A DNA stretch of 64,000 bases from Rugalucina vietnamica (taxonomy: Eukaryota > Mollusca > Bivalvia > Lucinida > Lucinidae). Position numbers and translations under genes: made by a program. This document shows, one piece after another, positions 36,377 through 49,828 of this stretch. How positions within the stretch are numbered: the first letter of the stretch is position 1; each line of letters begins with the position of its first letter. Location of the stretch: NCBI GenBank assembly GCA_964017185.1, contig OZ024872.1:57777817-57841816 (forward strand), written 5' to 3'. The notes below the pieces were generated by a model, which saw nothing but the letters and a program-made list of their open reading frames with translations, did no database searches and had not been told where the DNA came from.

Positions 36377-37542
36377 ACAGATTTATTTCTAGCCAACATG
36401 GCTTGGTTAGGACGCCTTCCGTAGTGTCAGAACATAACCTCTATTAAGCAAGCGATTTTAGTGTTTCCCTTGGCCGCTTGCTTAAGACAGGATGAACTGT
36501 AGATTTTATCACCGTTTTATGCCAAAGCCAATTGCTGCGTCATGCTGCTTCTTTCTTTTTGGGCGTTTTCACATGTTACAATGTACACATTCCTGTCTAA
36601 CACGACCGTTTATTAGCAGACATTAACGTCGATTGATATATCGTAATACTCAACTGTCCCTAAAATATTTTTTTCCATCCGAATCTGATAAAGGCGGATC
36701 AAATACTGAAAAGATTGAATGTCGGTTTGTTTCACCGGCACTGATATAAATCTTGGGCGTATAAATTCGTCTTCACGGTTTTTGTAAATATAGCCGAATC
36801 TGATAAAGGCGGAGATTGAATGTCGGTTTGTTTCACTGGCACTGATATAAATCTTGGGCGTTTAAGTTCGTCTTCACGGTTTTGCTATCTGTATCATAAC
36901 TAAATATAGCTGTAGCCACCGATTTTTGATATTATTTCATCATAATGCACTACTACTGGCTTACAAATTGAATGCCTTTTTGAGATACGTTTTGAAATAT
37001 GATTCATGAGTTGTGCCTTCTCATTACAGCTACATGATACAATAACCTAGTAGGCCATCAAGTACTACTCAATTATAGTTGTTTAATAAAAAGTTCAATA
37101 ACCAATATTTTATAAAAGAAAAAAATTCCTCTTGTCAGCAAATCTTAAACGATAAAAAAGATATCGACGTAAGCTAACTTGAAGAGCGATTATCAGTCAT
37201 AACACCCCTGGAGTCCTAATGGTGCATGGCTTCTGTTCTGTTAGACTGATATTTAATTCTGCTTATAATGCTATCTTCACAGTATCTTGTAGCATCTATG
37301 TGTGCCTCTCTGAAAGCTTCAGATTATCCTACTTCTGTCTAAATGAAAGAAAATTTCATTAGAATTAGCAAAATGATAGTAGATGTTAAAATTATTGATA
37401 AAATTCAAAATAAGTAGGAGATTTGTACAAGTCTACTGTTCCGGTTAAAGTTTCAGCTGTATATATGTGATATTTGCAGCGCATCAAGCCAGCAATGCAT
37501 GGTATAAACTACAATGTGCTTTGAGTGGATTTTTTGCCACCA

Positions 37543-37624
37543 GTTGCCATGGCAACCAAATTTAGGTACATATTACCCACGTGGCCATAGACTATTAACT
37601 AACATTCTCTCGTTGCTAGGCAAC
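37543..37624. promoter_or_regulatory. Two perfect X-box palindromes
   Basis: GTTGCCATGGCAAC (37543-37556) and GTTGCTAGGCAAC (37612-37624) are perfect inverted half-sites of RFX type, 55 bases apart, inside sequence absent from the first mosaic copy. Confidence 0.4.
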
Positions 37625-37770
37625 GGCAGATTGTTGTTTAGAAGTCAAATTTTAGCGATGAATTAGGGTCGCATTATATTGAGCAGCAATAGTAATTTAC
37701 TCCAAACATGCAAATTCTATTTACATGTACATAAAATGATTCAAAAAGTCCCTAATTGGATCACCCACGT

Positions 37771-37880
37771 AAAAACTACTAAGCATGCAGACTGTCGCAT
37801 AACATTTGATTTATATCCTACACGTCTATAACATATAATGATTTTTCTGAAGTGAAAAGAAAAATCAACAAAAATCAATA
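37771..37880 (-). pseudogene. Short Naiad RT C-terminal fragment
   Basis: Matches 6305-6405 and 3635-3735 on the minus strand (GCATGCAGACTGTCGCATAA and the following TTTTTCTGAAGTGAAAAGAA). Truncated; the SECIS-like part is missing here. Confidence 0.6.
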
Positions 37881-38114
37881 AAACAACATATCCCAGACAC
37901 AATAACCATGACATCATATCATGTGCTATATTCATGCTCGTTAATAGATTTACTACTTACCACCGGCGACAATCCCAAATTTGCACATAAGTAGTAAAAA
38001 TTTCCAGAGCATCTTTTGTGTGACGTTCATTCATTTTTACACCCAGGAGCTAAGATCTAATTCGAAACGCCGCGGCCTGTCTGTGCAGGTATTGATGATA
38101 TAAGTCCTATTATG

Positions 38115-38250
38115 TGCAGCAGGCGTATTCTAAGGTCACTGTTACACCCAGAAAGCTCATATTACTAATGCATATTATGCTGGACCATCGAATATATTGT
38201 CAAGATCAGCTTTCTGGGTGTAACAGCGACCTTAGAACACGCCTGCTGCA
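38115..38250. mobile_element. Hairpin MITE, second copy
   Basis: Counterpart of 3971-4106 with a few substitutions, the arms still largely complementary. Confidence 0.7.
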
Positions 38251-38256
38251 CGTATG

Positions 38257-38426
38257 CATGCGCGAATCCAGAAAATTTTTATCAGGGGGGGGGGGGGGGG
38301 GGGGTCCAAATTACCAGAAGGGGTCTGAAGGAAAATTTTAACATGGCAAAAATTAATAATCTGGCAATTCCAGGGGGGGGGGGCGTCCGGACCCCCTGTC
38401 CCCCCCCCCCTCTGGATCCGCCCATG
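38257..38426. mobile_element. 170 bp MITE with G- and C-runs
   Basis: Termini CATGCGCGAATCCAG and inverse of CATGGGCGGATCCAG. GTATG is duplicated on both sides (38252-38256, 38427-38431) and present once in the first mosaic copy at 4107-4111. It contains two G runs and a C run that could pair or form G-quadruplexes. Confidence 0.75.
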
Positions 38427-40135
38427 GTATGTGTTATTTGCACCCTTTCAGTAACTTAATCTTCATTCTGTATGAATAGCATAGAATGATAACGTTATTA
38501 TGTCATGGACATTCATGTTTGTTTATCTAATTTAAGATATAAATACCCTTGCATGTTTAATCATCAGGTTCATTGCCTACTTTTACCTTAAAATAAAATA
38601 TAAATGACACAAATGTAGGGCGATTTACTGTTTTAGAATTTTGTTGATACACTAGTAGTTGTCAGTCTTAAGCGAGATGCTGCTGTAACTGGACTTCTAT
38701 TGAGGGTGTAGAAAAAATGAGGAGCCATATATAGAGACTCAGGTTTAAAGTGTAAAAGGAGTACGTGTCTAAGGACGCGGCTATATCCTTCTTCTAAATT
38801 CAACCTGTTAACCAGCAAATTATGGTAATCAATTGTGTTTTGTTTTCCTTCCGTTTTACATACAGGTCGAAAATACAAATACCAGATATGAATCAATGTA
38901 CTTTGAATTATCTAGCTACTCGAGACACGAAGCGGCTACCCCTTGTTCTAGTTAACTGTCACATATACCTTTTAAAGCAGGTCATGGTATTTATACCGTG
39001 CTATATAAGTAAACATAGGTGTTGTTTTTGTAGACTACGAGGATGGGTCAGAAAGTGCTGTCATAGGTGTTATAACTTTGTTAATAGACATGTTAGGTTG
39101 CTGTACTATACCTTAATTGACTGAAAGGGCTACATTTCTCTTTTATAATGATGCCAAACGTATGCACGAAAGAAATAAATACTTCGAAATGGACGCTTGA
39201 AAAACACCTGGGGTAAAACCACTGGCACGTTTTCTTGAATTTGTGAATATTATTTAAAAAAAAATCTACTTCGAAAACAATATAATCCATGCAATATATT
39301 TTTCAAACATAGATGAATATATCCTGCAAAAATCAAAATCATTCAACTGAATTTAATTGAGTTATTGCAAAATGAGTTATTGAAATTGGCATACATTAAA
39401 TTACAGTTTAAATTCAAAGGACATTTATTGGCCAGGGAGCTCAAAATGCATTTAACCATTTTATTAGTCCCTTAGATGAAATCAAATATGTGGGCTATTT
39501 ACGGAGTTCGCTTCACCCCCCGAGGTACCAATGTTCCTATATATCATTTAAAAGCTTGAAGCATGCTGAACACGATGCACAATGTTGTCAAGCTATAAAC
39601 CTGTGCAGGTTCCGTGTAAACACGCAAATGCAGTGAAGGGGTTCGAGAAATTATAAAGTACGTGAAATCCATAGGTTGAACGAAAATTGTCTTCAAACAA
39701 TGTTCCTTTGGATGTATGAACTCAAATTTACAAAAATGTTACGATAATGGTTAGATAATACACAGTTCAATCGATTTATTTCAGAAACCATACCAAAATA
39801 CTTAAATTTGTCTTTGGTGGGTGGGGTAACTTGTGCACAATAAAATAAGATTTTTAATTTGTCATTTTTGTTCTTGTTAACGCATGAAAACAGCTTCAAG
39901 TTTTTGGTTCATTAAATCTTATTTCTACACTGGACAGCTTTTCCTTCTGACTACATTCACAAGTCTTGTCGGTATGCATATAAACCTCCTTTAATTGTAG
40001 ATGTTTTAAGTTCTCGTTCCGGGATTTACATGTAAGTATTGGGGCTCTCTTTGAATTAAATTCGGTATATAGTTTTGGCTGTTGGATTGAAAATTGTCTG
40101 TAAACGTTTAACGTTTAACTTGATTAATTTATAAA

Positions 40136-40140
40136 ATAAT

Positions 40141-40171
<31 letters not shown>

Positions 40172-40175
40172 TTTG
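40136..40175. repeat. (TTTA)n microsatellite
   Basis: About nine TTTA units inside the 8.1 kb element. Confidence 0.95.
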
Positions 40176-42099
40176 ATTTGATTTCATTGGTCTGCTAAAA
40201 TGCATTTGCCGTAACTCTGTCAATACAGTTATGTACTGATTCATTGATATGTCATTTTAAAAAAAAAACTGATGGCTACGTCAAAGCTCTAAAATGAGAC
40301 CAGTTTAGTGGTCTATGATAAGCAACCACGGAGATACGATCATTTTTGGTAGGTATATCCCCATTATCGAGAATTGTGTTGATGGTTGCCATGGAAATCA
40401 TGCATTTTTACATAGTGCAGCTTATGTTTGATGACAAATCTATTTTGCATTACATGGACAATGAACAATTTGATACCCACGAAAAACTGTCCCGGTGTGC
40501 AAGGAAGGTTAAATTAGCACCCGTTTTATTGGGTTATTAGAAGTCTATGGTAAGTTTATTCAATTTATACTGAGAGGAACTTGAAACTTAAGTTTCCAAC
40601 ATTTTTTATTCTTTGCTTATTTTTAGATATAATTTACATATAACTAGTTGGTATATTTTGATTATGACAGTGTGCACTTCTGCTATACATTTTGCATTTT
40701 GAAAATTGCATTCCGTCATTTGGAATTGAGTTACATCATTTTGACGTTTTCATACGAAAAATCATGCACGACCATGACAAGAGACATTTTCGATGTTGAA
40801 GGTTAACGAACATAAACATCTGCGATCGAAGTCATTAGAATTTGCTCAACATAATGTTAATGTGAAATGTTAAGCTGCAAAACGTTAAGTTTAATTTTGA
40901 CGTCAAACATGAAAGTGCATTTTCGACGTTTTCTTATGTCGGTAAAGAATTTTCATGATGAATGATTAAAGTTGGTGTGCATCGAATCTCAGACAAGGCT
41001 TTTGTCTTCTCGACATTGAAATTTTTAATCCGCTGTCGGTGTTTACAATGTTTACGTTTTTATTGTTAGCGTCACGTCAAAGTTAGGAATTGAGGTACCT
41101 TTTTTTGCAAACAGGCGTTTCATTAGATCAGCAAATGATATACGCATTAAATAAAGTTTAAATGGATTAGTTTCCTTGTACAGGAAAGCGTGGTTCACCT
41201 ACACTTCAAACGTCAATGTGACGTCAAGCATAGTTGAGCGGACGTTTACGTTTATGCAAAAACTGCTTACAGTGCAAAATTGATACCATGTGACAATTTC
41301 TAAAAACCTAATGGAAGAAAAAGTCTGCAAACTCGCAATGGAAGCAAAATAATGTCTACGTTTATGACGTTAAATTGAGAACGTCGGGGAAAACTAACGT
41401 GTGATTTTCAATGCATAAAATGTACAGGGGACAACTTTCTTAAAGCTCCATTGGTTTGAGACACAAATCATAAAGATTTATGGTTCTTTACAGCATCATA
41501 CACTTGAGCTTTGGATTAGATAAATGAATTTGAACACTCTGATTTTGACCATTGCGTCAAAAATCTGACCAGAAACAGTCCCCTGGGCAAATTTCTTATT
41601 TTGTGACGAACCAATATTGTAACAGAAGCGTTACTTTAAGCATTTTTATAATAGGAAACCAATGTTTTGTATTGATTCAAAACAGGGACTCTCTAAAGAC
41701 AAAACTTAAGTTTCTAGTTCCTCTCAGTATACATATTCGTGAATTTAGTTAAATCACTAAAATAACAGATACATTATTAAAATCATTAATAAACTAACTT
41801 CAGGCCCAACCTATCAATGTGACACATTGTTATTACACCAGTAATATTGTTGACAAATTTATTGATGTCATTGGCCTATATGGATATTTTCTCATTTTCA
41901 TAATGGTGAATATTAAATAAGGCATAGACCTAGCACATGTTTTATGGCTGCCAGATTGGTCTGAGTGAACGCCTAAATGCCAACAAATACTGTCCTCAAC
42001 AATGAACACATTTGCATGATGCAAACTTGAATACTTTCCACGGTCACCCAAAATGTGATTCTAAAGAATGGAATGTACCTACAAATTACTCATATCCCA

Positions 42100-43920
42100 A
42101 GCAACAACATGCTTCAGAATACTATTATTGGTACAACAGTAATGCAAAGACATAGCAATTTTACATTCATGCCTAATATTTTGAAATAACTGAATTTGCA
42201 AATTTATGAGAATTTTATGAAAACATAAGAAATCAGAGAAAAATTATTGCCAAAAATAGAGGTTATACTTACAAAATCACTTGTTCCTGGGCTGTTAATA
42301 GACCCAGGGATGCTAAAATTTTATTAAAATAAATACTATGGCAAAACACTTTTGCCTTCAAGTCAGACATATGCATATCTAATTTTCAGTTTCATGAATG
42401 TGAATTAAACTTGAGAAATTTGAGAAGAAAATGGAAACAATTAATAGGTTCGCTTATAAAACAATTTATATCTGGGAAAAGAAAGATTCTAACAGGCTTA
42501 TACATGCAATTGGGCAAAAGAAGATTCTAAAAGGCTGTAAAGGGTATCAAGTGTATGCTTGGGTTATGTTGTATCACCCTACGCTATAATATGTAAGTCA
42601 TTTGATTTTAGTGTCATGAATATTTATAAAATTTCTTGAAACTGGAGAACAAATGCGGAAGAATGTGGTGTAGCTATAAAACCGTATGTATGTTGGCTAA
42701 TTATAGCCCTAGATAGGTGGAATTAGTAGTAAAGGAATGCTAGGACAATTCAATATAACCATGGTATCTGATATAATTGTCTCTATTTTGTTTGATGAAT
42801 ATCTATAAGAACCTTGAAAGAAATCACACAAAAAATGAAGGGGATATATTAACAAGATCACGACTGCCGATAGCATTAGAGGGCTGAAATGGTGAAAACA
42901 AAAAGTGCTAGGATCATGCATTATTGTCCATTTGTCTGATAAAAGAAACCATGCTAGATAAAATTTTGTGATTACTGCATATAATTTCCAAATGTTTGGG
43001 TATAAATAGAAAATTTTAGATTATCCTTAGTCAGAATAACATGTATCTTGGTTGATATCCTATAAACTCTGTATATCTGACCACATGGCAATGGTACATT
43101 GTCATGGCAATAATTTGATGCCAATTTTAGCTGTTTGGGTATATTGGTAGCTTTGTTATACATGCTTTTATTGGTATATCCACTTCATTTTTTCCGTGAT
43201 TTGTCTCTTATTTTTAAGACTTTTTTTATGAATAATTGTGAAACATAGAATCAGATTATATACAGCATTGTCATTGTACATTGTCCTAGCATTCATTCGA
43301 TAGCAATTTAAACTGTCTAAGAATATCGGTAGCCAAGATACACCTGTGGTTTTATAGGTATACCACTTTAATTCTTTCGCATTTTTCTCCAATTTCTTAA
43401 GATTTTATTAGAATATTCATGTATCGAAAAATCCAATGACATATATAATAAAGCACATGGTGATATTATATTGCCATAGCAAGTTCTTGATACCATTTTC
43501 AGCAATTATCAGCATTTCTTTGATTAGACTAGACTAGATACACAAGCTATTTTGTAGGTAAAACATTTAATTTTCTTGTTTTTCTCCAATTACTAGTGTT
43601 CTCATTAGTATCCATGAAATGAAAATCTGAGGCTTCTTATACCAGATTTGAAGGCAATAGTGCATAGCCACAAGATACATTTGATGCCATTTTCAGCATT
43701 CCGGGTCTATAAACAGCCCAGGAACAAGTGTTTGTGTTAGTAGTACACCTATTTTTGGCGAGATGATTCTCCATTTGCTTATTTTTTAATATAAATTTTC
43801 ATGAATCTACAAATTAAATGATTTAAAAAGTTAGGCATTAATTTAAAATTGCTATGTCCTTGCAGCAAGTGAAGAACATGCCATTTTGTGTGTACCACTA
43901 ATTTTCCCGCTACTCTTTTC
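42100..43920. repeat. Degenerate tandem and inverted repeats
   Basis: Blocks such as TTGATGCCATTTTCAGCATT, TTTTTCTCCAATTTCTTAAG and GGTATACCACTTTAATTC recur at roughly 200-250 base spacing through 42950-43920. The block around 42245-42330 is inverse to about 43690-43770 (GGAACAAGTGTTTGTG). Strongly diverged. No gene seen. Confidence 0.5.
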
Positions 43921-44325
43921 CAATTTCGTATATTAACTCATGCAGTAAAAGCCTGTTGTCCCTTTTGGGACATATGCAAATAGTATAGCCCCAAATGTAC
44001 CGCCTCTATGTGGGGCTTTTCTGTTTGTTAAAAGGAATTTCATTGAAAATGAAAAACAAAATCACTGTTGATGCCCATGAAATTGGAAATGGGCTCACCC
44101 AAATAATAATGGTTGGAAAGTCCATTTCTCAAAACATGGGTTAATATTCATGAATATGCAAACTCAATTATTTAAATATTGGGATTTTTTGGTAAAATAA
44201 GAACAGTATCGAACAGTTGTTTGTAGTCAATGTGGTTGTCAAAACATTCCATTCATAATTGCAGTGATTCATATGTTAATTACTCTGTTATGGGTATTGA
44301 ATATACATGCAATTGTGTTCATTTG

Positions 44326-44376
<51 letters not shown>

Positions 44377-44378
44377 TT
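44326..44378. repeat. (ATT)n microsatellite
   Basis: About 17 ATT units. Confidence 0.95.
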
Positions 44379-44849
44379 CGACTAGTATGCTAATTGTTAT
44401 TTTATGCATAATGAAAAGAATCATTAAAATAGCCATATATATGAATTATAAGTACATAAATTGTTTTAACGATGTTAGCCATTTTAGTGTTATTTTCGAC
44501 CTTCACCCAAAAACCAATATGTTCCAAGGGGTGGTACCCATTATGTCAACCTTGAAACATAACAACTCATTGTCATATACCTTCGTCAGTTCTATCATGC
44601 CTCTTTAAGTGTTTTAGAGTCATTAGAACCATTTGCAAGTGACATATATGATACAAAGAAACACTACGATCAAGTTTTGATAGTTGGTACAAAAATTAGA
44701 TTTTGTCATACCTTGGCCATACTAAATTGGGTTAACAAACTTTCTGCACAGATAACAACCCCTTTAATACTTTTAGAGTCATTAGACCCATAATTAGAAC
44801 TATCAGTAACTTACAGACATGAAACAGGGGAGCACTACGATCGCTTTTT

Positions 44850-46497
44850 TAGCTTACCTGAGCCGAAGGCTCATAGGTGAGCTTATAGTATACCCATGCT
44901 CCGGCGTCCGTCCGTCGTCCGTCGTCCACAATTTCAAAGATCTTCTTCTCTGAAACCGCTGGGCCGATTGTTCTCATATTACACATACACCATCTACAGC
45001 TAGGGGGAAATAATAATTGTGTTTTTTGTTTTGATCGGATAAGGACTCTGGTTGCTATGGCAACTTATGCTTCCCATAGACTTATAATGGAAAAAAGTGA
45101 AAATTGCCAGTTTTTGCTGTCTTGTTGGAGATATTTGAATTTTGTTTTTGCAGAAATGTTTATTGAGTAGTCCTTTACGTTTCGTGTGACTTTTGTCCTA
45201 ATCCTTCATTTTGATTGGTTGCAGGGGCCCCATATAGGGCAAAATTTCGAAAAACATTCAAAAATCTTCTTCTCAGAAACTGTCAAGGGGATGAAGCCTA
45301 TACTTTGTATACATGTTCCTGACAGTGACCTCTACATAATTTGTGTTTTTTATTCCAGGCGGATAAGAATTCTGGTTGCTATGGCAACTTAAAGTTTCCA
45401 TAGACTTATAATGGGAAAAGTGGAAATCGGCTATTTTTCCGCTAAAATTGCAGAGATTTGAATTTTGTTTTTGCAGAAATGTTTATTGAGTAGTGTTTGA
45501 CATTTCTTGCGAGTTTTGTCCTAATCCTTTATTTTGATTGGTTGCTGGGGCCCCATAAAGGGCAAAATTTTGAAAAAAAAAAAAAACATTCAAAAATCTT
45601 CTCCTCAAAAACTGTCAAGTGGATGAATCCTGTACTTTGTATACATGTTCCTGACTGTAGCCTCTACATAATTTGTGTTTTTTATTCCAGTCGGATTCCA
45701 GTCGGATAAGAACTCTGGTTGCTATGGTAACTTTAAGTTTCCATAAACTATTGCAGCCTGAGATCTGAAAAGTGGTAGATGCAAACAACTAATGGATTAG
45801 ATGAAGGTATATGATTAATTTAGGTCAAGGTCATCTCTTGACCTTGGCCGGTCTGTCGTCCATACACACTTTTCAAAGATTTTTTTCTCTGAAACCACTT
45901 GGCCAATCAAAGCCAAATTTTATATGAAGCATCTATAGGAAGTGGGAACCAATGTATATATAAATAATCCAGGTCACATGACCAAGATGGCCGCCATGCC
46001 CATATATGGTAAAAAACCCTTAAAATATCTTCTTCTCCAGAACCGGTGAACCGATTTCAACGAAACTTTGCATGAAGTATGGGTGACTCAAGTACTACAA
46101 TGTATATATAAAACATGACCCTGTGGTGACCTTGACCTATTTTATGGCAAGGTCAACATAGTCAACATAGGTCGTCAATGCATTTGAATGGGGAAAACTT
46201 TTAAAATGTCATTTTAAGTGAAAGTCTTGCAAGAAATGGGCAGTAGGACTGAAATTTAATGATTCTGAAAAAAAAATGGACCCCAGGGGCTCTTCTGCTT
46301 TTAAAATGTTATTTGAAGGGGAAAATCAGCAGGAAATTGGCAAATGGACAAAATATTGATTATTCTGAAAAAAGAAAATGGCCCAAGGGCTTCATCTGCC
46401 CCTGCACTGGGGTTAAATACCATAATATTCAAATATGTTTATTGGTATATGAAGCAGATCTCAGGTGAGCGTTTACAGGACCATTGGTCCTCTGGTC
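44850..46497 (+). mobile_element. GCTCACCTGAGCC-type element, long copy
   Basis: Left end TTAGCTTACCTGAGCC followed by an inverted AGGCTCATAGGTGAGC; right end TCTCAGGTGAGCG followed by the palindrome AGGACCATTGGTCCT. Inside, a ~325 bp block is repeated about three times, each with GGTTGCTATGGCAACTT (45050, 45374, 45717). The flanks carry two units of an older repeat (CACTACGATC...TTTTGTCATACC), the first of which serves as a partial empty site. No coding capacity. Confidence 0.6.
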
Positions 46498-47154
46498 ATA
46501 TTTGGTGGAAAAAAATAGATTTTGTCATACCCTGGCCACAAAATCGTGTTTAAAAATTTTCTGCACAGGTTACCAGACTGACAACATTGTGCATTGAATT
46601 CAGCATTGAAATACCTACAATGTGGTATATAGCAACCTTGGTACCTCTGGGGGTGCAGCTAAGTTTATTTTTACCTGGGTCATCTAAGGGACTATATTAT
46701 TTCATCCAAGTATGCTCTATAGTAAACTTATAAAAAAAGCAAGCAAATATAATGAATCAGCGGTGCAAGAAATGCTATATAGGGGTACGTATTTTAATGA
46801 CGTCATATATATCGCTTAATTATAAAAACAGCATAGCATGGATAACGGAAATGTTTGTCACATTGCTTTTCTAAATATACTATCATTTATCACTGTTAAG
46901 TTGGAGAAAATTTGATCGGAAGTTACAAAGATATAACGAATGAACTATTCACAAATTCAAGAAAACGTGCCAGTGGTTTTACCCCAGGTGTCTTTCAAGG
47001 TGTCTATTTCAAAGTATTTATTCCTTTAGTGCATTAATTTGGCATTATTATAAAGGAGACATGTAGCCCTTTCAATCAAGGTATAATACAGCAACCTATC
47101 ATGTCTATCAATAAAGTTATGACACCTATGACAGAACTTTCTGACCCATCCTCG

Positions 47155-48238
47155 TATGATAAATGTATGAATGGCGTGAAAACAAAACAAGACATATACA
47201 TGCAGATTAACAACATTTAACTGGTGTCTTGGTTCCGATTGTAAGTTCCTGAGTATTTTTCCTATTATAAAAGTTATTTCATAATTGTATATTCTAGATA
47301 TGTTAAAAGAAAGTGTATTGTAAGTGCAGTGTATTTCCGGCTGTCTGCTAGATGCATTCATTGGCCCAACGTCTGTCAGTTTGTTTAACTAATTTAAGCC
47401 TGTCGTCCTATTTATGGGACATGTGCAAACAGTTTAGCTCCAGATGTGACACCACAAAACGCGGCGTCACATCTGGGGCTCTTCTGTTTGCTTAGAGAAA
47501 ATTCATCGAAAAAGTGAATAAAAATTGAAAACCACTCCTGATTCCCCTAAAAACGAAAATGGACTCATCCACATGATAACGATGGGAAAATTCATTCATC
47601 AAAAATGGGTTAATTTCAGTCTGCATACATGTATCACTGGCAGTGCGGTGAATTTTTCATTGACGGTAAACTGAAATACACGTACATAGTCTACATGTGT
47701 TCGGAACGCTTGCCGAATTATCCGCTATTTTGTCTTCCCTCCTTCGATTGTACTTTAGGGTACTAGTATTCAATATGTAGACAGTTGATTTGCTGTCATG
47801 TCACGGTGCCCAGCTGAAACCTTCATATATTATATTCTACTGTTAGATTTACCAACATATTTACACGTTTCTCTTATAGATGGGTAGATGGGTACTTTAA
47901 TATCACTCTGCAATAAGAAAAACTTTGCCGCGAAATTTTCATTTTGGCGCCAAAACTTTAATATTGTAGTAAAAGTGCACTCCGTGATAGTTTGTTAAAT
48001 ACTATTTGTGCCATAGCAAAAGTTATTGAATTGTTAAAGTACAGTTTGTTCAATTGTTAATAGTACATCTTTTTAAGTTAAAAAATGATAAAGCCAACAC
48101 GTACAAAACTGCAAGTTTCATTGACTGTCTTTGACAATAGGTTTCTACATTCCTACATGGATCTGATGGTCTAATTATAAATGAAATTATCTAAGGTAAC
48201 CGTATCAAAAGCAACAACAACAACAAAAAAAAAACAAA

Positions 48239-48273
<35 letters not shown>

Positions 48274-48691
48274 GTAAATCCCACATATTCTCTTTCATAA
48301 ACTTTCTTCCAGTTTACTGGTTTCCACATAGTCATGACATATGAACGCTTTAAAAGCAATGAACGTTATTTTGTACATTTCATTTAATATTTTAGCGACT
48401 GAATTATAAGAGTATTAATGTTGTCAGTCTCTTCAGAATCATTATCAAGTGCGGTCACGCAGTCACAAACAATTGCGGTTTTGCTAACATCGTGTAAATA
48501 CCCGATTTCTCATAAAATCTGGTTTCCCGTTGGGCCTTAATTAGATGTCAATGACTCAAAGCGAACATATCGTAAACCGAGTTAGTGCCCAGGTATTTCC
48601 AAGTAGGTGGCCACTCAGTTATACGGACTTAACTAAATATACGAAAACGTACGTAGCACAAAAATTCAACACCAATTTTTATTTGAAGTTT
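47155..48691 (+). repeat. Repeat unit, uninterrupted copy (joins right arm)
   Basis: Direct match to 4556-5003 followed without a break by 11458-12560. This is the reference showing that 5004-11457 is inserted. A poly-A run lies at 48238-48272. It leads directly into the right inverted-repeat arm at 48692. No gene. Confidence 0.75.
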
Positions 48692-49828
48692 CATACACCG
48701 TCTCACAGTATCTTGTTACATAAGATAGCAGTAAGTCAGGAGATTAATTATTTATAAAGCTCAATATTAGTACTTTAATGATTTATTTCTGGCTGCGTTT
48801 TTCAGGTGCGAAACATAAGTACACGTTAAACACTATCGTGTTAATATATTGCAATTAAGAGAATAATAAAAGTACAATCTGTCCAATATATAGTTTTAAC
48901 GTGTTTCCCTCAGCAAAGCTAGTTCTAGCGAACTTCTATATGTTAAGCCAGCAAATATTGACAGACCTCGCTCAAACATTATAATGTTCTTCCATGGTAC
49001 ACTACCTGACAATACCTGATATGGAACGCTAATAAAAGAAAGGCACAAATTCTGTTCTCAAAATCAAAATGGAATATTGCTTAACTTTAAACCAAATGCA
49101 CAGGACACAATATACATTACATGTATCACATTACAATTGCACACTGCTAAACGCTTGCAATCTTTTCGTCAAAGTTCCAGTATTTTACTTGGCGTTAACG
49201 TCCGCAAATAACGCCATATGCAGTTCAGTCTGGGGAATAAGTATTCGTCAAAATCCGATTACATGTAGATAAAGGTGGTGCAAATCCTTAAATGATTGAA
49301 CGACGGATTTTTCTCTGTCTAGGCCACCGTTTAGTCGGAGTGACTGGCACTGATATAAACCTTTGGGCGTTTTCTTACTATCTGTATCATAACTAAATAT
49401 AGTTGTACGACCGAGTTTTTAAAACATGTCATCATAATTCACTACTGACATACAATTAAACCGATAACCTTCCTGAGACCTTTTTTAAACTTTTATTGAC
49501 GAGTCAATACAAATACATGTTCTTGACTGTGTCATCATGTACTACCCATATATCTAGACACAAGGTTGTTTTGATAAAAACGTTTTAAATAAACAACCAG
49601 CATTTTATTTTCTCTTGTCAGCAAATCTTCAGAGATAAAATGCAGTTTGTATAAGCATAGGCTTGAAAAGATTAGTGATGACAGCACAACAACGATCTGC
49701 AATGAAAAGGAACTTGATGCCTAAATGGTATACATGATACCCAACCCATCACAGTACGACGTCGACTTCCTGCACTTCCTGTCAGTGAATTGACAAAATA
49801 TTGACGCGGTAAACTAAAAACTCAAGCA

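Larger units (their letters stand above)
33627..39037 (+). repeat. Second copy of the left-end mosaic
   Basis: Direct copy of 1-4551. It carries private insertions at 34878-35805 and 38257-38426, a local ~110 bp tandem repeat around 36720-36880, and replaces first-copy sequence 2930-3640 with 37440-37770. It ends at the TA target of the 8.1 kb element; the match to copy one continues on the other side, at 47155. Confidence 0.8.
39038..47154. mobile_element. 8.1 kb TA-flanked element with ~210 bp TIRs
   Basis: 39038-39247 and 46945-47154 are inverse copies, roughly 88% identical by eye, both starting CGAGGATGGGTCAGAAAGT. TA flanks both ends; the empty site GACTATGATAAATG is intact at 4547-4560. 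The CGAGG start and TA target recall the 9043-10064 element. The interior has no recognisable transposase and contains nested repeats, so it is either a large non-autonomous element, an element swollen by nested insertions, or two related short elements that trapped the sequence between them. Confidence 0.7.

Noticed and set aside
42100-43920. CRISPR-like array
   Set aside because: Repeats are long, diverged and without uniform unique spacers; the DNA is eukaryotic.
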